Source: Onchocerca volvulus (taxonomy: Eukaryota; Nematoda; Chromadorea; Rhabditida; Onchocercidae). Taken from it: DNA of 64,000 nucleotides. Positions within the stretch are counted from its first letter, which is position 1. Each line of letters begins with the position of its first letter. Below, one piece after another: positions 1 through 15,007 of this stretch. Location of the stretch: positions 23,899,097 through 23,963,096 of the forward strand of contig HG738138.1 in assembly GCA_000499405.2 (NCBI GenBank), given 5' to 3'. The notes below the pieces were generated by a model, which saw only the letters and a list, made by a program, of their open reading frames with translations, searched no databases and had not been told where the DNA came from. Position numbers and translations under genes: made by a program.

Positions 1-157
1 TAAAAGAATTTGCATATGAATTGGATATTGATCCAAATAGGACAATTTTTTATAGTGTAAGTATTTCGAGACACAAAAGCTATTTTAGAAAATTATTTTG
101 GGTTTTCCGACTCGCAGTGAGTTGAAAATATGCAAAGAATTTCTTACAACGGTTTGA
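1..157 (+). CDS. 3' end of an unidentified gene, cut by the window edge
   Basis: An open frame runs from base 3 and encodes KEFAYELDIDPNRTIFYS up to a perfect donor (GTAAGT at 57-62). If the 32-nt stretch 57-88, which ends in TATTTTAG, is an intron, the frame continues in phase at 89-157 as KIILGFPTRSELKICK and stops at TGA 155-157. If it is not spliced, the same frame reads through to TGA at 123-125. The intron would be unusually short for a nematode, so both versions are given. The N-terminus lies outside the window and no family is recognised. Seen: frame, donor, acceptor and stop. Inferred: that this is a gene tail rather than a chance ORF. Confidence 0.4.
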
Positions 158-592
158 GGAGATTTTGGAAAAGACAAAAGAAGTAATGAAATTAAATGAT
201 ATATAAAGAATTATCAGCACGAATTCAGAAATCAACACAAAGGAATGAGCAAGAACAATCCATCGCTCTACAACCAGAAGTGCTACCAAAAGACGAAAGC
301 GAGCAAAACAAAACACTTTTCGCTGTATCTCCGAATTCTTCCATCTGAAGGCTCAATTTTCTTCCGGTCGAGAATTTGGAAAAATCCAAAAAACATAATT
401 ATGGCAAATAAGGAATGTTGAAGATCAAGAAGCGCGAAGATAGTTTCAAAATGGACCAAAATGATGAACATGTTTCCGCCAAAACGATAAACATGTTTCC
501 CGCCAAGATGCTCCTATTAACAGAAGGTCAACAAATCATAAAGCGACACGTTGGAGATCAGGAAAAGAGGAGAAGCTCAGGAATGAAATTAA
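158..592. other. GC-richer flank with two overlapping small ORFs, no assigned gene
   Basis: This stretch is clearly less AT-rich than its surroundings. It contains two small plus-strand ORFs in different frames: 245-421 (58 aa, starts MSKNNPSLYNQKCYQKTK) and 415-597 (60 aa, starts MLKIKKREDSFKMDQNDE). The short phrase aacatgtttcc(c)gccaa occurs twice, at about 467-483 and 490-507. Neither ORF has a recognisable family or clear splice context. It could be the 3' untranslated region of the gene at 1-157, or remains of an old element. Confidence 0.2.
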
Positions 593-885
593 GTTAAAAA
601 TTACCGAAATTCAATTCGTGTGCAACTGTGAAAATCCTTTCTATTTTTTGGTTAGATCAGTAATTTTCCTGATTTGACTGCTCAGAGAGAAAAAGAAATC
701 GATGAATCACCGAAGATAAAAAGAAAAATTAGATCTAGTTAGAAACATCTGTCTGCTTTTTTTTGCTTCAATTCAAATTATTTGCTGTTCTAAATCTGAT
801 CAAACGGTATGATTTCTATCATAGGTAATCATCGATTATCAAATTGATCAATTAATAAAAAATTGATTACTTATTAAATCGCATA
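593..885. repeat. Dispersed repeat, copy 1
   Basis: This segment matches 6170-6620 in the same orientation. Shared phrases include taaaaattacc followed by gtgcaactgtgaaaat and ctttctat, then atctgtctg, then ttgcttca followed by aaattatttg and gatcaaa, then gtaatcatcgatta and aaattgat. The two copies differ by substitutions and by roughly 130 bp of extra sequence in the second. No coding capacity is seen. It is followed directly by the receptor-exon relic at 885-1222, so both may have arrived as one duplicated block. Confidence 0.7.
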
Positions 886-1222
886 GGGAAAATCTGAGAA
901 AAATATTCTGGTGCAAATGCTAGAAGCATCAAATTATTTCTTTATTTTATTTTTCCTTAGAAAAAAATGATTAATCTTTAATCTACTTAATTTTTGAATG
1001 TTACGATTCAAGCATCTGTGCATTTTTTGCAAAGATTAAAAAATATACCAGTAAACATTTGCAACATATGAGTAAACATAAAGACGGATTAGGATTAAAG
1101 ATGTAAAATGCTAGAAATTGAAGCTATTGAAGTTTTATAACTCAAAATTAATGAATCATAAAACTTTGAATAAACAGCAATGGTATGGATAAGTGAATTT
1201 AATTTTTTAAGTGATGTAAATG
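885..1222 (-). pseudogene. Decayed duplicate of LGR receptor exon end plus downstream intron
   Basis: On the minus strand, 1222-1165 matches the 3' part of the receptor exon at 13374-13542 nearly base for base, including the codons for the family motif TYPYHCC. One G is missing after the two lysine codons, so the frame is broken before the motif. The donor GTAAGT of the real gene has become GTTTTA. Homology continues through 885-1164, which resembles the receptor intron at about 13140-13373 (shared catatgagtaaa, tttaatctttaat and ttttgcaaa). It is therefore a genomic segment copy, not a processed cDNA. The rest of the gene is absent here. Confidence 0.75.
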
Positions 1223-1797
1223 TTCTTTTAAGCTCGAGTTAAATTAGTCGACCCTCCTCAAGCCTCCGGTTATCTAGTAACGATCAAGATGATGCAAGCA
1301 GCACATCGGGCAATCATCAATGTTTCCGATTTCTTATAGTGGTATTGTTGAATCCAGATATGCAAATAACAAAATCATTAAGAAGAGACTTTTGAATAAT
1401 AAATTTTTGGTTGTTGCGAAATTCATTACTTATTACCGTCTCAAAAATTACGATTATTCGTGACTCCATTCACCATGTCGACTATAAACATGATTTAATT
1501 TTTTCACTGGTCTTCGCATCATAAAATATAAAATCTTGCCACGGGATTTTAAATTTTAATATCACTGAGATAATGACAAGACTACTGACGTAGTGCCCAT
1601 CTTTGTACATTAGAAATACATTATAATAGATAAAATGAGCGAACAAACGTAATCTGCAACTGTTTTCTGTACAAAGTTTCCAAAAATATGCAATAAATTT
1701 CAAAACATCATATAATAACTCAGAAGTCAATACTCCAGTCCCGTTGAGTTCAAAACCATAATCTAACAATTTCAAATAGAATTATGTGGTAAAAATA
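1223..1797. other. Intergenic, 3' flank of SRP54
   Basis: No gene is supported here. A patch at about 1250-1350 is GC-richer than its surroundings but has no convincing frame. The minus-strand ORF at 1482-1775 (97 aa) lies directly downstream of the SRP54 stop. It has no family features and is most simply read as untranslated region or chance. Confidence 0.4.
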
Positions 1798-5690
<3,893 letters not shown>

Positions 5691-6169
5691 ATAATTCTTA
5701 TTCAATCCACTTATCCCGTCTCACAATTCAAATTTTAATCTTGACGAGTGATCAGAAAGAGAGAGAATGAAGCTATGTAATGTTTCGATATTCAAAATAC
5801 CGAAAGAAGCCAAAGTATTGTTTACTCCAATACAAATATTACATTCCCCCTTTCACCTGACTGGAACATCATTTAGCCATTTAGGAATCTCCAACGAACC
5901 AATTAACACATCAATCAAACTACATTCAAAACGCGTTGGCGACAGTGCATAGCATTAACACGGCCCGACATGGTCGTTAAATCATTTTCGTTTCCTCCAC
6001 GGTGAGAAAAGCGTAGATTCCACGCAGTTCTCTTCTCAGTTTTCACGTAGTTCTGACATGTGACCAGGATTTCTTTACGTGTCATGTTGAGAGTCATATT
6101 TGTCCTCTATATTTTGAAATTCATACATCTTATGTATGGAAATGAATGATACTTAGCTATTAAGTCGCG
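5691..6169. other. SRP54 upstream region, GC-richer, no gene assigned
   Basis: This is a less AT-rich stretch upstream of SRP54. It holds overlapping opposite-strand ORFs at 5767-5952 (+, 61 aa) and 5915-6097 (-, 60 aa). Neither has family features and each is the other's shadow over part of its length. It most likely contains the SRP54 promoter. No TATA box or initiator can be singled out. Confidence 0.35.
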
Positions 6170-6680
6170 CTAAAAATTACCAGAATTTAAGTCACGTGCA
6201 ACTGTGAAAATAATCCTTTCTATCCTTCGAATAAATCAGTACTTACCTAATTTGATTGTTCAGTGTAAAAAAAGAATAGACCGATGAATCATCGATAAAA
6301 AAAAAAAAAAAAAAAATGAAACTTAGAGATATCTGTCTGTCAAAATCGTAATAATCTATTATCACCAATTGAATGGTTATTTCATAGCATTCCTACACTG
6401 GCTGCTGAACTAATACTACAAAGGAATGACTAAAAGAATCAATGAAAATTTATTAAACGACATCTTTTTTTTTTCCTTTATTATTTTTGCTTCAGTTAAA
6501 TTATTTGTTGTCCTAAATTTGATCAAATGATATAATTTTTATTTCAAGTAATCATCGATTACCAAATTGATTAATCAACAAAAAATCAATTATCTGTTAA
6601 ACCGATTAATCAAAGTATATTATAATGAGTAGAAGCATTTAATACATAAAAAATTAACATTAAAAAAAGATTATCAAAAT
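6170..6680. repeat. Dispersed repeat, copy 2, with an internal insertion
   Basis: Same-orientation homologue of 593-885. The shared left edge begins taaaaattacc, then the common block with gtgcaactgtgaaaat follows. After atctgtctgtcaaaatcg comes about 130 bp absent from copy 1 (roughly 6350-6480). Homology then resumes at tttgcttcag and runs through atcatcgattaccaaattgat. An A17 run near 6298-6316 sits inside. Its right side runs into the foldback element at 6686. Confidence 0.65.
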
Positions 6681-6685
6681 TATAA

Positions 6686-6773
6686 AAAATTAGCTGGACC
6701 CAGCATGCGGAGCTTGGCCGATCCAGCTGGTTTATGGGAGCCGATCACGCGTGTCCGGCTCCAGCTAATTTAT
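6686..6773. mobile_element. Small GC-rich foldback element
   Basis: The sequence aaattagctgga near 6686-6700 is inverted as tccagctaattt near 6757-6770. Between them lies an unusually GC-rich core (cagcatgcggagcttggccg and cacgcgtgtccggc). Inverted ends around a short core look like a miniature foldback element or a palindromic insertion. No target-site duplication could be established. Confidence 0.45.
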
Positions 6774-6915
6774 ATAAATGAAGATTTCAATGTTCATTTG
6801 TTCAAAAATCTTAAGCCTCCGAAAGTTCGTAAACACATATCTTACTTATATTAATTCAAAATTTTAGATATCGGAAAGTCCTTACCTATTGCTTTGAAAC
6901 TCTGACACAACGTTG

Positions 6916-6959
6916 CATTCGAATACGCGCATGTTTTTATACATGCGCGTATTCGAATG
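6916..6959. repeat. Perfect 19-bp hairpin
   Basis: The arm cattcgaatacgcgcatgt (6916-6934) is followed by a six-base loop and then its exact reverse complement (6941-6959). It lies at the inner edge of the left inverted tail of the composite element. In a genome this AT-rich, a perfect GC-containing palindrome of this length is unlikely to be chance. Confidence 0.9.
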
Positions 6960-6999
6960 AATTAATAAATAAGATATGATATGCTATTATTTATTATTA

Positions 7000-7595
7000 C
7001 TTATTACGCAATAATTACAAATCAATAATATCAATAAAACAAATCTAATGATAAATTTATCAATGAAAAAAAGAAGAAAACAATATAAAGGAAAAAAAAC
7101 TCGAGTCGGAGCATTAAACCGCTTCCGTTGACATCCCTATATGAAATGATAGAAAAGGGAGCCTTTGTTGGCGCGCGAGGGTGATCGACATTAACCCTAC
7201 TTACTCAAGGGTTAGAAAGGAATGACTAAATATTTATTATTTTTTACTATTTATTACTAATTATTATTTATTATCATTTATCATTATTTATTATTATTCA
7301 TCATTACTTGCCACTATTTATTTATTATTATTTATTATGCAACAATTAAAAATCAATAGTATCAATAAAACAAATCTAATGGTAAATTTAATAACGTATA
7401 AAAGGAGAAAACGATATAAAGGGAAAAAAAACCAGAGTCGGAGCATTAAACTGCTCCCGTTGACATCCCTACACAAAATGAGAGAAAAGGGGGTCCTTGC
7501 TAGCGCGTGATGATATGCTTTTGTTGGCGCGCGACGGTAATCGGCATTGACCCTAGTAGTTAAGCGTTATAAAGAGAAGAAATGACTTAGGAACA
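7000..7595. repeat. Two tandem units inside the composite element
   Basis: Unit A (about 7000-7235) and unit B (about 7335-7595) share in order: caataattacaaatcaata or caattaaaaatcaatag, atcaataaaacaaatctaat, gagtcggagcattaaac, ccgttgacatccctat or ccgttgacatccctac, and gttggcgcgcga, ending in accct and a gtta phrase. They are separated by a low-complexity run of atttattatt repeats. Divergence between the units is modest, so the duplication is not very recent. Confidence 0.8.
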
Positions 7596-8028
7596 AAATA
7601 AATAATAATGAATAATAATAAATAATAACAATAATTGTTGATAAATGTTGGAGCATTTGGTTGACAGCAGTTTTTTTTTTTTTTTTTTTCTTTTCTAACC
7701 TTATTCTATCCATGTCATTCGTTCACGTTTATATTAGTTCTATACGTCTTATTCTAACCGTATGTTTTACTCGGGAAAAGAAGGAGAGAGAGGGAGAAGG
7801 GAGGAAGAAGAGAGAAGAAAAGGAAGGCGGAGTCAATAAACCCCTCCTCATTTACTTTTAGTTGTTCACGGACATGAGAAGTAAAAAAAAAAAAGTATGT
7901 TTATATAAAAACACCGCCTATTCGAATGCAAGGTTGTATCAAAATTTGAAAGCAATCGGTTCAGAACTTCCGGAGTTTTGCGGAGATGAACAAGGAGCAT
8001 TTACATTTTTATTTACATAGATAAAAAA

Positions 8029-8667
8029 AGAAAAAAAAAATGAAAGAATAACAAATCAAGGATTATTCAATCCTTTCGTTGGAACTTGGAAGGATTTCTA
8101 AGAGATCGGGGATCGGGAATGAATATATCATACTAAAAAAGAAAACATATTTAGGTGTCAATTAAAATGAATGCATAAACAATAGAAATCGATTATTTTA
8201 TATCACCCTATCTTTTTTTTTTTCAGAAAAAAAAAATTAATTGGGATTAGAATAGTTCAGTAAGATAATGTATTCATTTTTTTAATGATTTAATATGATT
8301 GTCTTGCTCAATATTCCGCCTTTTATTGTATGTACAAAAACAGAAGAATTTTTTCACAGTTTTGGGAACAAAAATATTGAAAAACAAGAAATTAAAAATG
8401 AGACTGTTTTATTTCTGCTCCCATCTAATTAATCGTAATTAGGAATCAAAGAATATTCGAAGTAAAAATCTGTTGTATTTTGACAATATTTTTAATATAT
8501 TTAGTTGATTAAATTCTTTTTGAAATGATATTTTCGGCTTCTTTTTTTCGAAAATGAATTTCTCGAGAAATTAATGATTCGAAAATAAAAACACAATCAG
8601 AACAATATGATACGTATACTTTTTTTCTTTTTTTCTCTTTTTTTTTTTTTGAAAAAAAAGTAGAGAA
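8029..8667. other. Intergenic, probable 3' UTR and flank of the LGR receptor
   Basis: AT-rich sequence without a supported gene. A candidate poly(A) signal for the minus-strand receptor gene is TTTATT on the plus strand near 8408, about 260 nt beyond its stop codon. Long T and A runs lie at 8616-8659. Confidence 0.35.
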
Positions 8668-11600
8668 TTAAGCGATAGGTTCATTCTGGAAACACTGAAA
8701 ACGATAGGATGAAATTGGTGGTGTTAAACTACCACGGCCACTATCTTTACCGGTACTTAATCGTCGATTCTGTGGCTGTTTTGGCAATACTACATAATTT
8801 TGTTTTTCAATTGGCAATTGCTGCTGAAAATAGAATTTCACAAAAGATTCTAAAAATATTTGTAGCTTCAGAAAAAGGAGATTCTACTTTTTTCTTCAGG
8901 AAAGAAGATTCTGCATTTCTCACTTCAAATTTCATTCAATTTTGGACATGAAAATTCTGGAACTTCTTATGAATTATTTGATATTTTTTGTTATCTTAAT
9001 TCAAATAGACTAATTATTACCTGTGAAAAAACTGATGATGTATGGGACAAAGCTTCTTCGGTGACATTCTTTTCTGATATAGCATGTTCTGAAATATCAC
9101 TCATCCTTGGTACTGCTGAAACTCGTAATCGTTCCGTGGAGATTAGTGGTCGTTTTTCAGACGGTGTACTTGTATCATGTGTCGCCACTTCCGTTTTGAA
9201 CGTTGACGAAGGTAATGATCTAAATCTAAGTTTATTTCAGAAGACAGCAGAAATGCATACGTTTGCATGCGTTTAAAGCGGTACAAGTTATTTTGTTTTG
9301 ACATTCAATTTCTTAATTTTTTTTTTTTTTTTTTTGTAAACTTCAGGATTCATATTTATTGCTTATAAATGAACATCGGAAAAACAAATGGCATAAATGT
9401 TATAAACTTCCAATTTCGAATTCACTTCTGCTCTCGTCCAATTCTATTATATGTCTTCATTTGTCAATAACAAATGAAACATAAGTATAGTCAAGGCAAA
9501 ATATATGTACCTGTATACATTGTAATCCTTGAAAACTTTTCGTAAATCCAATAATGAACTCTGTCGTCGAACATCTCTCTAGAAATTTGTAGACTAAAAC
9601 TTATCTTTTATGTTCAGGCCCCGACATAACATAACAAATTACAGACTGCCAATTCCTAATCCCTCAGATTTTCTAGAAGGCTCCATTTTTCTAGAATATA
9701 GAAAAAAAATTTTTCCAGAACAGTAATTTTATATACGTTCTATTTCATTAATTCTTTATTCTTTTAATCCTCCTATATTCACTATTATCATTTATAATCT
9801 TGCTAAGATTAAAATCTATTTCATAAATCCAGAATTTCGAACAAAATTTATGAAAATACAAATTTTTTTTGGCTTTCTTTTATCAAATTTTAAAATTGAC
9901 CAATCAAAGAAGTTTACCTCGATATTCGAATCGTCCATTTTTCTCATCATTCGCAAATGTGGATCATAATGATGGAACATGCAAAAAAATGTTATTAGTT
10001 TTTGAATGGTAGTTCGAAAGTTTATAAGATTTGAAAGGTTCGATTATATTTATAAATGCTCTGAAGATGAAGCATGAGAACATGTAAACAGACAAATTTG
10101 CAAAATTTTTATAATTGAACTTACTTTGATTCATTGCGTGAATTTGTTGTTTTGCTCAAAATTGATGTAAAACATGGTCTTATATGAGCAATTTTCGTAA
10201 GGAATACATAGAGAAAGGGATTCGTAAATGCATTAATCGGATAGAATAAGACTAAAAATATCTTTGCCACACTGATACTAATCAATGGATGCCCTAATGC
10301 TGCTGTAAAACCTGTAAAAAATTTAAATGAAAAAAAAAAGATTTCATGGAATACATCATTTAATCATTTAGTCTATTATTTGCTGTACGTTCAGTCGGTA
10401 TCACTAAATTTCAGTATTAAAATATTCGGATGAGAATATTTAATATATTAAAAGATAAACAAATCTATATTATAAGGAGATGTTGATTTAAAAAAAGAAA
10501 AGTAATAAAAATGGATTAACTATCAAAGCTTACCAAAGAAAAGAGTCGGAAACCAGCAAAGCATTTCAGTACCAATTAATGTGGCCATTTTCAGGATGAT
10601 CGCTTTATCTTCTGATCGTTTTGGTTGATCCGGATCACAAAGCATAGTTACAATAAAACTATAGCTAATTGCCATACCCAAAAATGCAAGCAAATTGAAC
10701 AGCAAACTAGCAATTACATAAATCTGCAATTGCACTAAATTACAGTCTAATAAAGCCATTAATAATTATTATTTCATAATTTTAGAAATCTTATACTAAT
10801 AAAGTTAAAGTTATTTTGAAAATTCAATTCAAACTCTCAACACTACTGTTAAGTTTTGTGACTAAAATCTAATGATTGCAATTTGTATTTTTAAAATCTA
10901 AAATTGAAATAATGAAAAAATTGAATTTAAAGAATGTAATACCCGGTCAAAATTATCCTCAATTGAAAGAGGTAGACATACGCTGGTACTTGTATACGTG
11001 GATGCACCTAGAAGTGGTAATAATGCCATCGTAAATGCTATAATATATGCCACGATCATCATCATTATTGCAATTCTCATCCGTAAACGCTTTCCGTAAA
11101 TGGCATTCCTGGCATAGAAAACAATTTAATATTTTTTCCCCGAAAATGAAATAATATAAAAGAATATATTTCGATACATTTTAATTTATCAATTACCAAA
11201 TATATTTGTTTTTCTCTTTTTCTATCAAATCATAGTAATATCTATATATTTGTACCTGACATTATAACACATATCAAAAGCAATCAGAAACATCGACATA
11301 ATGGATATTTCGGAGCTGAAAACGGAAATGAAACCAGCTATGTTACAACCAATACCGGTTTGCCATGCAACTGCATAGTTGTAATATTCGTTTGATGTTT
11401 TATAATCTGCTATTGCCAATACACCAAGATAAACACCTAAAAATGGAAAGTGGATGGTAATATTAATATATTTGTGCCTAAAAATATGATATTTTAAGTA
11501 AACATGATGTATTATGACTGATTATATTATTACTAATGCAAAGATCAAATCAAAAGAATGTAGTTATTAAATAGACCAATATTTCTATCGTAATATTCGC

Positions 11601-14600
11601 CTTGGTTCCGAATCAAATATAAATATTGCGCTTAATCATAACAACAATAATCTTTTCAACTCATTTTCCTGTCTTCAACTTTGGATTCCTAGAATTCAAA
11701 ACTTCATATTAGCAGATTATCAATAGACATTTTGCTAATATGAAATTTTGAATCCTAGCAATCTGATTAATGAAGATTTGATAGGATCATTATAAACATA
11801 CTAATTCATCCAGTTTTAATCTTTTGTAACTTTACGATAGATAAATTGCCTAGGCTTTAGTTGTTCAGGCTTTTGATCTGAAATACGCATTTGTTACTGA
11901 GATATGCACTTATGCACTTGCCTAAATTACCGGAAAACTCAATTCTTTAATTAGCAAAATTTTACATTTAACACCACCTTATTCTTAACTATTTCAATTT
12001 ATAAATACATTTAATATCATATTATTCTCGTTTCATTTAACTGATAAATATCTTCGCCAACCTGTTAGTAAATCAGCGGCTGATAAATTAGCCATGAAGA
12101 AATAATGCACGTGCATTCTTTTTTGTCTCATTTGGCATAGCACAATCCATACACCTATATTACCAACAATAGCCGAAATCCATACAAACCATATTGCCCA
12201 ACGTAAAAAATCATATCTGTAAGTAAGAAGTAATATTATTGGCCTGAATGTAGCGTCAAAAAATTTCACTTATATCACGTTGATATTTCGATTAAATCAC
12301 ATTGATACTTCGCTCATTTCCGCTATTTAAATGATGCATTTAGCTATCAATAGGTTTAGCTAATTTTGCAAGATTTGGGTTATCATAAAATGCTGTTTTA
12401 TCCGGTGATATCTTCAATTTACCCAATGACATCTTCACAAGGATTCAGAGCGTTTGGCATCGGAGTGCATTCGATAGAAGCAAAGAAATCGCTAACAGCA
12501 CTCGAAGTACAATTGAATGTCGTCAAAAGTCCAACATCGGCATCTTCAAATTCGGGCTCCAATAATGCTTCTCCCTCGTCATCTATCTGTAAATTAGTAA
12601 AAACTAAATATGTATTAAAATGAAACTTGGCATATTAATAAAAAATATATTTTTTTTAAAAATTTATTGAATTTTTTATCCATAAAAAAGATCAATATAT
12701 CATCATTCAGTAATATTATAATATGAAAATAATATACCTCAATAGTAATATTACCATCATTGACAGAATCGAACCATTGCAATAAGTCGGAAAAATCTAA
12801 CGCATTTTCACGTGATTCTTGCGGCAACAATATTGAACGATCATTTTTTGTAGATTGTCGTCTTTGACGGCTCAATTTTGACATAGATTTAGCAGAACAT
12901 TCACGATTTCGAATCTCTTCCAGATTCTTCGTATATCTTTCATCAGCTGTACTGATTTCTTTTGATGCATACTACAAAATTAATCAAACTATAACACGAG
13001 ATTTTTTTATATGTTGCTGGAAGCAAAGCAAACAAGAATTTAAGTGCTATTTTGAGAATTTTTTTCAATTTTCTAATTTAACCGACCCCTTTTTTTTTTT
13101 TTCTGATATTTCTTGGTATTTCAGCCAATGAATGAAGAAGATACAGAAGAAAATTCTTTGGGAGAATATTTCCATGCAAATTTTAAAAAGCATTCAATTA
13201 TTTCCTTATCTAATTTTTCCTTCGAAAAGATATTTAATCTTTAATCAATCTAATCTTTGAAATATTTCATAATATTTCAAGCAGTAGTTGTGTAATTTTT
13301 GCAAAAATTAAATAACTCTGTTAATACATTTGTAACATATGAGTAAATATAAACAAATTACAAAAATACTTACTTTGAATAAGCAACAATGGTATGGATA
13401 AGTAAATTCAACTTTTTTAAGTGATGTAAATGCCAAAATTGGTGGCAACTTTTTGAGTTCTTCCGTATCTTTCAATTTCAAGCTTTCTAAATGAGATAAG
13501 CCGTTTGTTGGAAGTTCTGTGATTCCGGTACCAGAAAGATCACTGAAGAAAACAAAATGATTTCAACTGGGACATTAAACTGAAATGATTTATGTAAAAG
13601 ATAACTGCAAAAAAAAAAAAAAAATTGCATAATTTTTATAATTTTATCATCCGAAATGCTTAAACTCTAAAAATCAATTCCTTTATTTCTACTATATATC
13701 AGTTGATAATCATGAAAGTTCTAAAATTCATGATCTTCCTTTTGACCTTTTTCTGACCTTATCCTGTATTTCTCACTAATCGGATTATCATCGATAAATT
13801 TTTAAGCACTTACAGACGTTTGATGAATGATATTCCGGCAAAGGTGTCGATTGAAAGGCGTTTTAGTTCTAAATTATTATTCAATTCTCTATAAAATAAG
13901 TAGGAATTATTGCACGTATTTAAAAATTTACATGTAAAAAAACTTGCTACTATTCAAAAAATATATAAATTAATTTCTAAAATATTCAACTTTGACATAT
14001 GCAATTTTGAAATTTCAATTTATTCAACTTTTTTGATTCGGGCAAAACTTACAATAATGAAAATCGACAATTAGCAAATATGTGACTTCCAATTTCACGC
14101 AAATGATTATTGCTAAGACGAATTTTATTCGCATGAACAGCTCGAAGTTGACCATCTCCGAGATATTCGATATGATTGTGGGAAAAATCGATCACTTCCA
14201 TAGCTAATCGATGTCTCGGTGTCATTTCCAATGTTGGCATACGTACCAAACCATTGTTATTCATCATCCGGAAAAAATGAATTTATCAGTTTTGATAAAA
14301 AGTTTTTACTTATCATTCTTCTCTCTCTCTCTTTATTGAAAAATAAATCCCAACAGATCATTCAGGTAGAAATGACTAATTGATAAAGCGAAAATATTGA
14401 TAGTTGAAAAGAAAATTTTTTTTTTTCTTTTTTTTGAAATTATAAAATAACTAAAAGAAATATTACATTTGTATGCATTCACTTAAAAGAATGATTAATT
14501 AGAAAGTTCAAAAAATTTACAATGTTAGAATCCTTGTGTTATTAATGAGTAAAATACCGGTAATTTCTTTAAGATTTTTACAACCACTGACAGATCTGAA

Positions 14601-14974
14601 AGAATAAGAAATAAAATAATCAATAATTTTGTATCTTTTATCATAGTGTGACATTTTGTGACACATTGAATTGATTAAGAAGAAATAGATTGAAACCTGA
14701 ACTAACAGTTTGCCAAGATTATATAGATTGCCAAATGCATCAGCGTTAATTGATTTCAATGCATCCGAATCTTCGATTACACTGCAAAAAATATTTTGAT
14801 AAATTTAAATGGCACTATTTTATGCATTAATTTAAAAAAAGTTTGTTAAAGAACTTTGCAATAAAAAAAACCTTTGACATATTTTAAAACTGGAATACTT
14901 TGGAAACATACTATATTTTTCTAAATTTAAGAAAAAAAAACTTTTAATTCTGGTCGTTAAAAAAAAAATAAATG

Positions 14975-15007
<33 letters not shown>

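Larger units (their letters stand above)
6774..8028. mobile_element. Composite repeat with inverted LINE-like tails
   Basis: The left end (about 6774-6935), read on the minus strand, gives a sequence with cattcgaatgcaacgttgtg, caaagcaat and gaactttcggagg, then an AT-rich tail. The right end (7915-8028), read on the plus strand, gives the same sequence: tattcgaatgcaaggttgta, gaaagcaatcggtt and gaacttccggag, then acatttttatttacatagat. The block is thus bounded by inverted copies of one terminal sequence. The style of that terminus, ending in a short AT-rich tail, resembles the 3' end of RTE-type LINEs. RTE-clade elements of the AviRTE group are known from filarial nematodes. The internal part holds the tandem units at 7000-7595 and a purine-rich run at 7770-7830. 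There is no reverse-transcriptase frame, so it is non-autonomous or a nested pair. Confidence 0.55.

Noticed and set aside
5767..6097. Opposed ORFs of about 60 codons upstream of SRP54
   Set aside because: They overlap on opposite strands, lack family features, and lie where the SRP54 promoter is expected.
7661..7861. 66-codon plus-strand ORF
   Set aside because: It begins in a T run and ends in a purine-rich simple repeat inside the composite mobile element.
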